Part shown: piece by piece, positions 19,295-26,899 of the stretch | How the letters are laid out: every line of letters starts with the position of its first letter | How positions within the stretch are numbered: the stretch's first letter is position 1 | Origin: Bacteroidota bacterium | GTDB lineage: Bacteria > Bacteroidota > Bacteroidia > Chitinophagales > Saprospiraceae | DNA length: 64,000 bases | Assembly (NCBI GenBank): GCA_029567325.1 | Contig: JAKQLF010000396.1 | Span: forward strand, 1 to 64,000 | Reading direction: 5' to 3' | Position numbers and translations under genes: made by a program | The notes under the pieces: model-generated | The model's input: the letters and a program-made list of their open reading frames with translations, nothing else | The model's database searches: none | Told to the model about the DNA's origin: nothing

Positions 19295-19852
19295 ATGACA
19301 CTTGACCAATTTAAGTTGACGATTCATATGGTTTCAAGCCTTGATGGATTTATTGCCAAAAAAGATAATAGTATTTCATGGTTCGAAACTTCTCACAGTT
19401 ACGATAACGGTGTAGATGGAGAAGACCCGGTAGAGTTTTTGAAAACAATTGATTGTTATGTAATGGGTTATCACACCTATGAACTCGCTTTATTGCTCTC
19501 TAAGGATTATGGCTGGGCTTATGGAGATAAACCAACCGTTGTATTAACTACGCGCCCATTACAATCCGATAGAAAAAATTTGACTTTTTATTCTGGCAAT
19601 TTAAATACTTTGATCATTGACCGACTAAAACCAAATTTTAATAATGTATGGGTTGTTGGCGGATCAAAATTGACTAAAGAATTTCTCACACAAAAATTAG
19701 TCGACGAAATACGAGTAAGCATATTGCCAATTATTTTAGGTGAGGGATTAGCGTTCTTTGACCAAATAGGCCAAGAACATCTTTTGATTTTAAAGGATGC
19801 CAAAGCCTACAAAAATGGGATGGTAGAATTGTGCTATGACGTAAAAAAGTAA
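19295..19852 (+). CDS. RibD C-terminal/dihydrofolate reductase-like protein
   Basis: A 185-aa protein of the RibD_C family. The opening LTIHMVSSLDGFIAKKDNSISWF is the family's NADPH-binding first strand and substrate loop. It continues with DCYVMGYHTYELAL, PTVVLTTRPL, the VWVVGGSKLTKEFL nucleotide-binding motif and RVSILPIILGEGLAFF. Stand-alone members of this type are common in Bacteroidota and reduce pterin- or pyrimidine-like substrates that are seldom known; it is not the housekeeping FolA. The last 14 codons reappear as a decayed direct copy at 26286-26326. An intergenic repeat follows the gene directly. Confidence 0.85.
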   Translation: MTLDQFKLTIHMVSSLDGFIAKKDNSISWFETSHSYDNGVDGEDPVEFLKTIDCYVMGYHTYELALLLSKDYGWAYGDKPTVVLTTRPLQSDRKNLTFYSGNLNTLIIDRLKPNFNNVWVVGGSKLTKEFLTQKLVDEIRVSILPIILGEGLAFFDQIGQEHLLILKDAKAYKNGMVELCYDVKK

Positions 19853-19873
19853 AACTTTTAATTCAGGTTTGAG

Positions 19874-19943
19874 TCAATTCCTTGCTGTAAGAAGGAACAG
19901 GTGGACAACTGGTTGTGCCAGCAAAGTATCGCCTTTAGCCTAC
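19874..19943. repeat. Dispersed intergenic repeat, copy 1
   Basis: A stretch of about 70 bp immediately downstream of the reductase gene. It matches 26214-26290 in order: CCTTGCTGTAAGAAGGAACAG corresponds to CCTTGCAATAAGCAGGAACGG, then GTGGACAACTGG to GTGGGCAATTGG, and GCAAAGTATCGCCTTTAGCCTAC to GCAAAGTATTGCCTTTAGTCTAT. The second copy has a few extra bases in the middle. Neither copy encodes a plausible protein. The two copies lie at the two ends of a 6.4-kb block. Confidence 0.7.
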
Positions 19944-20109
19944 CGCATAGCGTGGTCGTAGGCAGAAAATGAAGTATCGCCACCATATAATGCGGCAACG
20001 GTCAACAGGTGAATTAAAATAGAGATTTTGAAGACTACGTTGAGATATAATAAAGTGTAAATTGTACTTTTATATTACGTTATAGAATTCTTTTAAGATA
20101 TTTAATCCA

Positions 20110-20898
20110 ATGTATTTCAATAATAACAGCGTCCAACAAATCAAAGATGAACTACAATATTGGTGGACTCATCAAGATTTTTCTGATAATTCTATAAAAT
20201 CCTTGCCAAGTCATCTAGTTGATAATAATATATTGAAAGCGTTAGCGCAAAATACCAACACGGTTGTGCAGATATATGACATGAGTGGTTTTAAATCTAT
20301 TTATACATCACCCAATTGCAAAGCTATCTGTGGTTTTACTTCTGAGGAGCTAAATAATAAAGGCTTTCTTTACTGGATATCTACAGTGCCTATGAAAGAA
20401 ATGATGTTCTATATTAAAAGCTCTAAATTTGTAAATGAACAAGCCAAATCCGAAAAAACAGACCAAAAGCACTTTTTAAACCAAGTGGTCAATATGTCCT
20501 ATAAAAATAAAGCTGGCGAAAAAAGAAAAATGATAACCACCAATATCTGCCTTGAGACCACTCCAGAAGGTAAACAAAGATACCAGCTCATCATGTGGCA
20601 AGACATGTCACCGCAGTCAAAATCGGATGATTTCATAGCGCGATACCGCTTTAGTGAAAATGAAATCTACACCTATTTTTCTACCACAGGAAAATTTGAA
20701 AATAGAGATATTCTGACAGATAGAGAACATGAAGTGATCAACCTTACTGCACAAGGTCTGACTTCAAAAGATATTGCTAGTCAATTATTTTTAAGTGCTT
20801 TTACCATAGATAATCACAAAAAAAATGTGATGCAGAAATTTCAAGTGGGCAATATGATAGATGTTATTTCAATTTGTCGATTTCTTAATGTCTTGTAA
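20110..20898 (+). CDS. PAS-LuxR transcriptional regulator
   Basis: A 262-aa cytoplasmic regulator. Residues about 50-170 look like a PAS fold (TVVQIYDMSGFKSIYTSPN, then ICGFTSEELNNKGFLYWIS, and KNKAGEKRKMITTNICLE with a closing RYQLIMWQDM). This is the small-ligand or redox sensing arrangement, but no cofactor Cys or His is evident. The C-terminus is a LuxR/GerE HTH (ILTDREHEVINLTAQGLTSK, then IASQLFLSAFTIDNHKKNVMQKF). There is no receiver domain, so it is not a classical response regulator. It is the first gene after the reductase and repeat, and lies upstream of three co-oriented lectin-like genes, making it a candidate regulator of them (inference). Confidence 0.85.
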   Translation: MYFNNNSVQQIKDELQYWWTHQDFSDNSIKSLPSHLVDNNILKALAQNTNTVVQIYDMSGFKSIYTSPNCKAICGFTSEELNNKGFLYWISTVPMKEMMFYIKSSKFVNEQAKSEKTDQKHFLNQVVNMSYKNKAGEKRKMITTNICLETTPEGKQRYQLIMWQDMSPQSKSDDFIARYRFSENEIYTYFSTTGKFENRDILTDREHEVINLTAQGLTSKDIASQLFLSAFTIDNHKKNVMQKFQVGNMIDVISICRFLNVL

Positions 20899-21335
20899 CG
20901 TGTCTCTTATTTTGATTTTCTGATAGAATGACTAAATTAGTCATTGCTCAATAATGACGGTGTCCTTAACATTGCAAAACACTAATTTTTGCAAAATTGA
21001 AAAATACACTCATCCAAAAAATTTACCTGCAGGTACTTGATGAAACTAAAAAAAACTATCCTATTGCACAAATTATTGGAATAAAGGTGGCCGTGCTAAA
21101 CTATTGTAAAATCCCTTTACAAAATCAAAATATTTTTATTCTAATACCTCTTAATCGATTTTCTGAAATTTTAGCTCTCCATCTTATAAGACTTCATAGC
21201 AAGTATTTTATCAATGCTCATGCTTTTTAAAAAGGTGGAGAAATGTTGTATTAGAGATTTTGAAAGCACCTGCTGCTATATAAAATCAAAAAAAGTAATT
21301 AATCCTAAACTGTATTAATATAAAAGTAATTCATC
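20899..21335. other. Intergenic with a 19-bp palindrome
   Basis: About 440 bp between the regulator and the lectin operon. It holds a perfect palindrome at 20927-20945 (listed separately) and a 77-codon TTG-started frame (20997-21230) that I do not accept as a gene. The lectin operon promoter should lie at the right end but no box is clear. Confidence 0.5.
20927..20945. promoter_or_regulatory. Perfect 19-bp palindrome, possible operator
   Basis: AATGACTAA, a central A, then TTAGTCATT: 9-bp arms around one base, 29 bp after the regulator stop codon. A half-copy AATGAC recurs just downstream (20953-20958). There is no T-tract, so it is not a typical terminator. It could be a dimer binding site for the neighbouring LuxR-type regulator. 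Confidence 0.35.
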
Positions 21336-23114
21336 ATGAAGAAAATAATTGTCGTATTTCTAATTTTGATAAAAGGATTTTCTTCTTTTTCTCAAAATGT
21401 GGGCATCGGTACAACTACACCTCAGACTAAACTTCAAGTCATTGGAGAAACCACATCAGACAGTATAAAGTTAAATAAATTAATGCGCATAGACAGCCTC
21501 GGCAGCTTAGAGTTTGGAGCAAATAAAGCAGGAAAAGAAGAAAATGCCGGGCGAATCGGGTATCAAATTTTTAGTGATGGTTTAGATATTGTTGGTGCTG
21601 GAAATTCAGGTTTAGATAGAAAAATTAAATTTTTTAATGAAGGAGGAGCTACATTTTCAGGGATGTTGGGCATAGAAAATATAGCTCCGATTGAATTTGG
21701 TGTGGGCTTATTTAAAGATCCAAACTCAGGAAAAATTGGCTATAATTTATTTTCCGACGGGTTGGATATAACCGGTGCAGGATTAAGTAATAATGATCGT
21801 CGTATTAAGTTTTGGAATGAAGGAGGAGCATCATTTGTAGGTAAAGTTGGAATAGGCAATTCTAACCCTGAAAGTATGCTTCATGTCAATGGCCACATGA
21901 AATCTGATAGTTTCACTACTCAACAAGTGGTAGTAGAAGATATCCTACCCAATCATGATTTAATACGAATAGCGGGATCAACATCAACGCAAGTAGATCA
22001 AGAAAATAATGCTGGAAGCTTTTCACAAGCCCCATGGAATAATATATGGCAATCTTTTACAGCAGGACAAACTGGCATCTTAGCAAATATAAGTCTATTG
22101 TTTGTATCTGGTGAATCTTTAGTTAGAACATTAAAGATTTATGCCGGAGAAGGAACAAGTGGAGCAGAACTTTTCTCCACAACTTGGATAACACCCCAGA
22201 TCTCTTCAAGTCAATTTATTACATCTCCTAAAATAAACATCCCTATTGCAGCCGGTCAAAAATATACGATATTTTTAGATGTTGGAGCACGGTGGCGTAG
22301 GGGGCTTGATAATTACACTGGTGGTATGTCTTCTTTAAATCCACCTTATGACTTTAATTTTAGGACGAATATGATGGGTAATTATGATGAATATTTTAAA
22401 GTTAACAGCGAAGGGAAAGTAATCATATCTGGCTCGATAATGTTACCTACAGACGCATCTGCAGGTCGTGTACTCACATCAGATGCTACAGGCAACGCTA
22501 CTTGGCAAATACCTAGCAATTCTCAATTTGATTCAATAGTTATCAATGGAAATAATGGAGCTATTCGTTATAATAATAAGCAGAATAATCTAGATTGGCG
22601 TTTAATCTATAATGATAATTTTAATGATAATACAAGCCAAGGCTGGAACGCATATTCAAATTATAATAACTCTTCACCTTTACCTGCAACTGTTATAAAT
22701 AACCCTACTTTAGAACAGGTATTAACAAATTATAATGTTTTAGACAACTCGCACGTATTTAAAAAACTATATGATATGAGCGGCATTTCTTTTACACAGG
22801 TAAAGGTAAAATTTACATATATAGCAATAGATTCTTGGGATGCTGGTGAAATAGGATGGCTTGGAAAAGCAAACCAGCTGAATCAAGATCCAAACTTGAT
22901 TTGGCACAGCCAATTTAATACACAGCTATTAAAATATAACGCTTCAATTAATTCAGTGAGCTTTATTGGTGGTACTTCAAGAGATGTTAGTTACACAGGA
23001 GAAGCTACCTTCCCTGATAATAACAATTTTACCTTAACTTTTGGAAACAGCTTAAACAAGACCACGACAAATGGATCATTCGCTATTGATAATATCGAAA
23101 TATGGGTTAAATAA
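21336..23114 (+). CDS. Secreted modular surface protein, lectin-like (paralogue 1)
   Basis: A 592-aa protein with signal peptide (MKKIIVVFLILIKGFSSFSQ) followed by NVGIGTTTPQTKLQVIG, the stalk motif common in Bacteroidota surface and tail-fibre-like proteins. Two internal repeats follow (GRIGYQIFSDGLDIVGAG and GKIGYNLFSDGLDITGAG, each ending KFxNEGGA). Next is a module of about 150 residues shared with the two next genes (WQSFTAGQTGILANISLLF, then LKIYAGEGTSGAELF). The C-terminus differs from its neighbours. It is a jelly-roll type domain, LIYNDNFNDNTSQGWNAYS to FAIDNIEIWVK, resembling concanavalin-like carbohydrate-binding domains. It is probably a surface adhesin. The next gene starts 4 bp after its stop, so the trio is an operon. 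Confidence 0.75.
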   Translation: MKKIIVVFLILIKGFSSFSQNVGIGTTTPQTKLQVIGETTSDSIKLNKLMRIDSLGSLEFGANKAGKEENAGRIGYQIFSDGLDIVGAGNSGLDRKIKFFNEGGATFSGMLGIENIAPIEFGVGLFKDPNSGKIGYNLFSDGLDITGAGLSNNDRRIKFWNEGGASFVGKVGIGNSNPESMLHVNGHMKSDSFTTQQVVVEDILPNHDLIRIAGSTSTQVDQENNAGSFSQAPWNNIWQSFTAGQTGILANISLLFVSGESLVRTLKIYAGEGTSGAELFSTTWITPQISSSQFITSPKINIPIAAGQKYTIFLDVGARWRRGLDNYTGGMSSLNPPYDFNFRTNMMGNYDEYFKVNSEGKVIISGSIMLPTDASAGRVLTSDATGNATWQIPSNSQFDSIVINGNNGAIRYNNKQNNLDWRLIYNDNFNDNTSQGWNAYSNYNNSSPLPATVINNPTLEQVLTNYNVLDNSHVFKKLYDMSGISFTQVKVKFTYIAIDSWDAGEIGWLGKANQLNQDPNLIWHSQFNTQLLKYNASINSVSFIGGTSRDVSYTGEATFPDNNNFTLTFGNSLNKTTTNGSFAIDNIEIWVK

Positions 23115-23118
23115 TACA

Positions 23119-24576
23119 ATGAAAAAGAAATCAATTCAAATTAAAACAAGTGAGTATCTATTAGTAATTACTTTATTATTTACTTTAACAGATATTGGCT
23201 ATAGTCAAAATGTCGGTATCGGCACCACTAATCCACAAAGTAAGTTACATGTAGTAGGAAACACGAAAATTGATGGTAAAATACTTGCGACTGATTCTGT
23301 TTTTGCCAATCAAAGTATAGCAGTAGGAGGAGAAATAAGTGGCGACAGTATGGAATTACATGGTATAAACTACAATTACAAGGCCCTCAAAATCGGAAAA
23401 ACGATAGTGGGTGGTCTTGATCAAACATTTCAACCAAGTAGTTCTTCAGCTGGCATTGGAGATAATAGTTCAGCATGGCAATCGTTTACTGCAGGGTACA
23501 CGGGAGTTCTTACAAACGTTGAATTACGTTTTGGATTTGTGCCGGACCCATTAATATTAAGGTTATACAATGGTCAAGGCAATTCTGGACCTATTTTATT
23601 TGAAACCATGTGGACACCAGGGATTGCCGGTTATGCATTATCACCTACCATTAACATACCACTTATAGGCAATAATATTTACACAATTGTAATTAGCAAC
23701 TCTTCTAGTAGATGGTACAAGGCAGTAAATAATCCATATCCTGGAGGTAGGGCAAATAGTGATGCCAATCATGATTTTATCTTCAGGACATATATGGCTG
23801 CAGGAAATTATCAAGAAACTGCTAATATAACCATAGATGGTGACATAAGTACTGTTGGCAATGTTTCTGCTGCTTCACTCCAACTTACAGAAGGAGCAAG
23901 TATCAATAAAGTATTGCTATCAGATACCCAGGGAAATGCTCATTGGGGCAATCTTGTTAATCAAAATATTGCCTATTGGTTATTAAACTCAAATAATGAT
24001 ATTTACAATGTTAATACAGGTAATGTAGGAATAGGGACCAACACTCCAAATGCTAAGCTACACGTCAACACTAATGATAATGCTCCATTTGCAGTAAGTG
24101 GTACTAATAGCCAAGTAAGAATTGTAGAGTCAGACAATAGTAACAAACAGTGGAAAGTTGAAGTTCAGGCAGGTAATTTTTCTGTTACAGAAAATGGGGT
24201 AAGCGTGCCACTGACCATCGAAGCAGGTGCTGGTGATAATGCATTGCGCATCACCAATAACGGAATTACCCAGGTTCAAAAGATCAAAGTGGGAAATAAT
24301 GGTTCAGTATTCAATAATATACAAAGAGGGACTTTTTTAATCGGGCCACAAACACTTTCTCAACCCACTTTAGAGGTGACCAGGGCCTTTCCGACGGCAT
24401 TTGCAACCATACCAAGACTAAATGCTATATGCCGTAACGAAGCACCATTTTCCAATCAATTTTCTGTCACAATAAAGGCAATTACTACAACAGATGTAAC
24501 ATTCATCATTCGTAGGTTGGATAATGCAGGGGGTTGGGGACAACAACTTTTGCTGGACTGGTGGGCATTTCAATAA
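23119..24576 (+). CDS. Secreted modular surface protein, H-type lectin-like (paralogue 2)
   Basis: The start at 23119 (MKKKSIQIKTSEYLLVIT) gives a signal peptide and avoids a 44-bp overlap with the previous gene (485 aa). Order: NVGIGTTNPQSKLHVVG stalk, the shared module (WQSFTAGYTGVLTNVELRF, then LRLYNGQGNSGPILFE, and HDFIFRTYMAAGNYQ), a second VGIGTNTPNAKLHV motif, then a domain with FAVSGTNSQVRIVESDNSNKQW. The last about 85 residues look like an H-type lectin: ICRNEAPFSNQFSVTIKAI followed by GWGQQLLLDWWAFQ, with the terminal WWA typical of that fold. H-type lectins bind GalNAc- or Gal-containing glycans as trimers. The lectin call is by pattern, not by search. Confidence 0.75.
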   Translation: MKKKSIQIKTSEYLLVITLLFTLTDIGYSQNVGIGTTNPQSKLHVVGNTKIDGKILATDSVFANQSIAVGGEISGDSMELHGINYNYKALKIGKTIVGGLDQTFQPSSSSAGIGDNSSAWQSFTAGYTGVLTNVELRFGFVPDPLILRLYNGQGNSGPILFETMWTPGIAGYALSPTINIPLIGNNIYTIVISNSSSRWYKAVNNPYPGGRANSDANHDFIFRTYMAAGNYQETANITIDGDISTVGNVSAASLQLTEGASINKVLLSDTQGNAHWGNLVNQNIAYWLLNSNNDIYNVNTGNVGIGTNTPNAKLHVNTNDNAPFAVSGTNSQVRIVESDNSNKQWKVEVQAGNFSVTENGVSVPLTIEAGAGDNALRITNNGITQVQKIKVGNNGSVFNNIQRGTFLIGPQTLSQPTLEVTRAFPTAFATIPRLNAICRNEAPFSNQFSVTIKAITTTDVTFIIRRLDNAGGWGQQLLLDWWAFQ

Positions 24577-24619
24577 AATTTCCTTAATAATTTGAGTCAT
24601 TCCGTTTAAAAAACTGTCC

Positions 24620-26059
24620 GTGAAAAAACTTTTATATTCAATATTGATAATAGGATCTAGCATTAGTTTATCTGGCCAGAAAGTAGGTATTGGTATTCAG
24701 AATCCAGATAGTACGTTTCATGTTTTGGGAAATACTTTACACAATGGAAAAGTAAACATTCAAAACAATTCTGAACTGAATAAAGGGTTGACCATAAAAA
24801 AAGGTGGAAAGGCAAATAGTATGCTGCTATATAATGAAAACACAAATTATGAGGCACTTAAGATCGGAAAAAATATTGTCGGAAGTATAGAATTAAGCAA
24901 TCAACCAAGCATTTCAGTGACTTCTTCAAGTTTAAGTTCGGGCTCTGCTTGGCAAGAATTCAGACCACTCACTACAAAAATATTAACAAATATTGCTTTT
25001 GATTTTGGAGGAATATCAAATACCAGCAGAACGATTAGGATTTATGCTGGTAGCGGAATAAATGGAGCTATACTTTATGAAAACAACAATTATAAACCAC
25101 TTGCAGGATGGTCGATTTCACCACCCATCAATCTACCAATTGTTGCTAATCAAGCTTATACCATTTGGCTTAGTGCTGATAACTGGCTAAAAAAACCACT
25201 AAACGCGAATGAAGGAAACACATATCTTCCTGGGAAGTCTTCAATGGGCGATCATGATTTTAGGTTTCGTACTTTTATGATCAACGCTGATGAAAATTAC
25301 AGACAGGTTACTTCAATTAATATTAATGGTGATATAAAGACGGTAGGCAAAGTAAAGGCAGCATCTCTAAAAATCAACGAGAATCCTGGCCTGAATAAGG
25401 TTCTAATTTCTGACGCAAACGGCAATTTAACTTGGCAAACCAATGCACCTACTGTGCCAGCACTTTGGCTACCATTGCAAACCAATAATATTATTGCCCT
25501 AGAAAATATTAAAATTAATAACCCACCCACGAATGCACGCTTAAGCATTGCTGCTGATGCAAATGTTTTTCAAGTGAGTGGGCCCAATTCGCAATTAAGG
25601 ATAAGAGAGTCAGACAACTCAAATAAAGAATGGGGGGTATCTGTTAACGGTGGGCAATTGAGAATATCAGAAACATCAAATGCAACTATACCTGTCATAA
25701 TTGAGCAAAACAATCAAAATAATGCGCTGGTTTTGAAAAATGATAATATTGTGGCTACTCAAAACTTACAAGTCAGCGAACTAGGCACACCCATACAAAA
25801 CATCGTAATGAGTGAGTTTACAGTGGGTCCTTCAGCAACAGCAGTAAAAGAAGTTACCCTAAATTTTGGAGCGGGTACTTTTTCGAGCCCCCCTTTGTTT
25901 TTCCCTCAATGCAGAAACGAAACTTCAGCAATTAGTGACCAATTCGCTGTGACTATTAAATCCATAACTAGCACTTCAACTGTGATAATAATAACTCGTT
26001 TAGATGCACCAACGGGCTGGGGACAACAATTAAAACTAGATTGGTGGGCTTTGCAATGA
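24620..26059 (+). CDS. Secreted modular surface protein, H-type lectin-like (paralogue 3)
   Basis: A GTG-started 479-aa protein with signal peptide (KKLLYSILIIGSSISLSGQ). It has the same architecture as paralogue 2. The stalk VGIGIQNPDSTFHVLGN is followed by the shared module (WQEFRPLTTKILTNIAFDF, then IRIYAGSGINGAILYE, and HDFRFRTFMINADENY), the segment FQVSGPNSQLRIRESDNSNKEW, and a C-terminal H-lectin-like domain ending GWGQQLKLDWWALQ. It lacks the second VGIGT motif of paralogue 2. The separation from the previous gene is 43 bp. Divergence between the two lectin tails is moderate while the WWA end and CRNE segment are conserved, suggesting selection on binding. Confidence 0.75.
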   Translation: MKKLLYSILIIGSSISLSGQKVGIGIQNPDSTFHVLGNTLHNGKVNIQNNSELNKGLTIKKGGKANSMLLYNENTNYEALKIGKNIVGSIELSNQPSISVTSSSLSSGSAWQEFRPLTTKILTNIAFDFGGISNTSRTIRIYAGSGINGAILYENNNYKPLAGWSISPPINLPIVANQAYTIWLSADNWLKKPLNANEGNTYLPGKSSMGDHDFRFRTFMINADENYRQVTSININGDIKTVGKVKAASLKINENPGLNKVLISDANGNLTWQTNAPTVPALWLPLQTNNIIALENIKINNPPTNARLSIAADANVFQVSGPNSQLRIRESDNSNKEWGVSVNGGQLRISETSNATIPVIIEQNNQNNALVLKNDNIVATQNLQVSELGTPIQNIVMSEFTVGPSATAVKEVTLNFGAGTFSSPPLFFPQCRNETSAISDQFAVTIKSITSTSTVIIITRLDAPTGWGQQLKLDWWALQ

Positions 26060-26130
26060 TTTTTACATTGAAGTGTTGCGTTTATCAATTCCTTGGGAGT
26101 AATTCGGCAATTCCTTGCAATAAGCAATGG

Positions 26131-26220
26131 GCAATTCTCTTCGAGGCAATTTGGCACCGGACAATTCTCTTCGAGGCAATTCGGCAATTGGCAATTCTCT
26201 TTGAAGCAATTTGGCAATCC
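26131..26220. repeat. Three tandem 30-bp repeats
   Basis: Three consecutive units of exactly 30 bp (26131-26160, 26161-26190, 26191-26220) share CAATTCTCTT and GAGGCAATT (or GAAGCAATT) cores. The flanks carry the related phrase CCTTGCAATAAGCA twice (26113-26126 and 26220-26233). The array is adjacent to the dispersed repeat copy 2. Because the period is ten codons, both strands stay open and give repetitive peptides, but no credible gene. Confidence 0.75.
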
Positions 26221-26290
26221 CTTGCAATAAGCAGGAACGGGTGGGCAATTGGCAATTGGCTACTTCTGCAAAGTATTGCCTTTAGTCTAT
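26214..26290. repeat. Dispersed intergenic repeat, copy 2
   Basis: This is the counterpart of 19874-19943, colinear with it and diverged. Where copy 1 continues past GCCTTTAGCCTAC into further noncoding DNA, copy 2 runs at TTTAGTCTAT straight into a fragment of the reductase gene's 3' end. The short word AGCCTAC occurs both in copy 1 and in the reductase gene (19804-19810), so the junction sits on microhomology. Confidence 0.7.
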
Positions 26291-26326
26291 AAAAATTGGA
26301 GGGTAGAATTGTGTTATGAAGTAAAA
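26286..26326 (+). pseudogene. Remnant of a reductase gene 3' end
   Basis: About 40 bp align without gaps with 19806-19846, the end of the RibD/DHFR-like gene, with five or six mismatches by hand count. The shared core is GGTAGAATTGTG. Read in frame it still spells ..VELCYEVK, against VELCYDVK in the intact gene. Nothing of the remaining reductase is present. It lies in the same orientation as the intact gene, 6.4 kb away, and 16 bp from the stop of the IPTL-CTERM gene. Confidence 0.7.
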
Positions 26327-26342
26327 TTTTTATTTCCAGTTC

Positions 26343-26864
26343 TTAAATCTCTATTTCTGTGCTTTTATTTAGTGCCTTAGCATAAATAACCCCGCCAATT
26401 AAAATAGATAACAATAAACAAACAATGGCCCAATCTGACATGGTTGGTATTTGTGTCGGACCGCCGATTACCAACGGATATGCCCCATCGGTGGCTTCAA
26501 TAAATTCTGTTTGTCCTGCTGGTCTGATCAAGAAAGATGGAGCAAGTGATCTTTTTTTACCTTCATTTTCCCTTGCTGCAAGACAAACAGGCGGTATGAC
26601 ATAATCAAAGCGGACATAATAGGTTCCCGGACTTGCATAGGTGTATGTTGCAGGGAAGGGCAACAGGTTTGCAGGATTTTCTGCATAACTGGGTATTATG
26701 GATTCTACCAGACAGTTATCATTGTTAAGGAGAGTGAAGGTGACTGCCTGTCCGGCTATAGGATTGGCAGGTGCATACTCCACCTGGTAAGTGGAAATTC
26801 CTGCATAGGTTGTATGCATACATGCAACAAATATGGATAGGACAATAATAATTTTTGATTTCAT
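26343..26864 (-). CDS. IPTL-CTERM domain surface protein (1)
   Basis: A 173-aa protein with signal peptide (MKSKIIIVLSIFVACMHTTYA). A beta-sandwich-like body of about 110 residues follows, with PKD-like phrasing (YAPANPIAGQAVTFTLLNND, then YASPGTYYVRFDY). The C-terminus is an IPTL-CTERM sorting signal: IPTMSDWAIVCLLLSILIGG, a transmembrane helix, then a short tail. Such tails are processed by an exosortase-type (XrtH-like) enzyme, which is not in the window. Its 3' end lies beside the reductase-tail remnant. It is followed on the same strand, upstream, by the propeller gene with a 35-bp gap, so the two may be co-transcribed. Confidence 0.8.
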   Translation of the reverse strand: MKSKIIIVLSIFVACMHTTYAGISTYQVEYAPANPIAGQAVTFTLLNNDNCLVESIIPSYAENPANLLPFPATYTYASPGTYYVRFDYVIPPVCLAARENEGKKRSLAPSFLIRPAGQTEFIEATDGAYPLVIGGPTQIPTMSDWAIVCLLLSILIGGVIYAKALNKSTEIEI

Positions 26865-26899
26865 TTTATTTTGATTGTTTCTGATTTATGATTTAAGAC

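Noticed and set aside
20997-21230. 77-codon TTG-started frame between the regulator and lectin operon
   Set aside because: TTG start, no ATG near, low-complexity hydrophobic and Asn/Gln-rich sequence, no recognisable features or neighbours suggesting a gene.
26131-26220. Possible CRISPR array
   Set aside because: The units are contiguous with no unique spacers between them and no cas genes are present, so this is an ordinary tandem repeat.
25906-26292. Open frames on both strands with Cys-rich or LFEAI-type repeats
   Set aside because: They arise from the 30-bp tandem repeat, whose length is a multiple of three; one overlaps the third lectin-like gene's end, and the peptides have no signal or fold.
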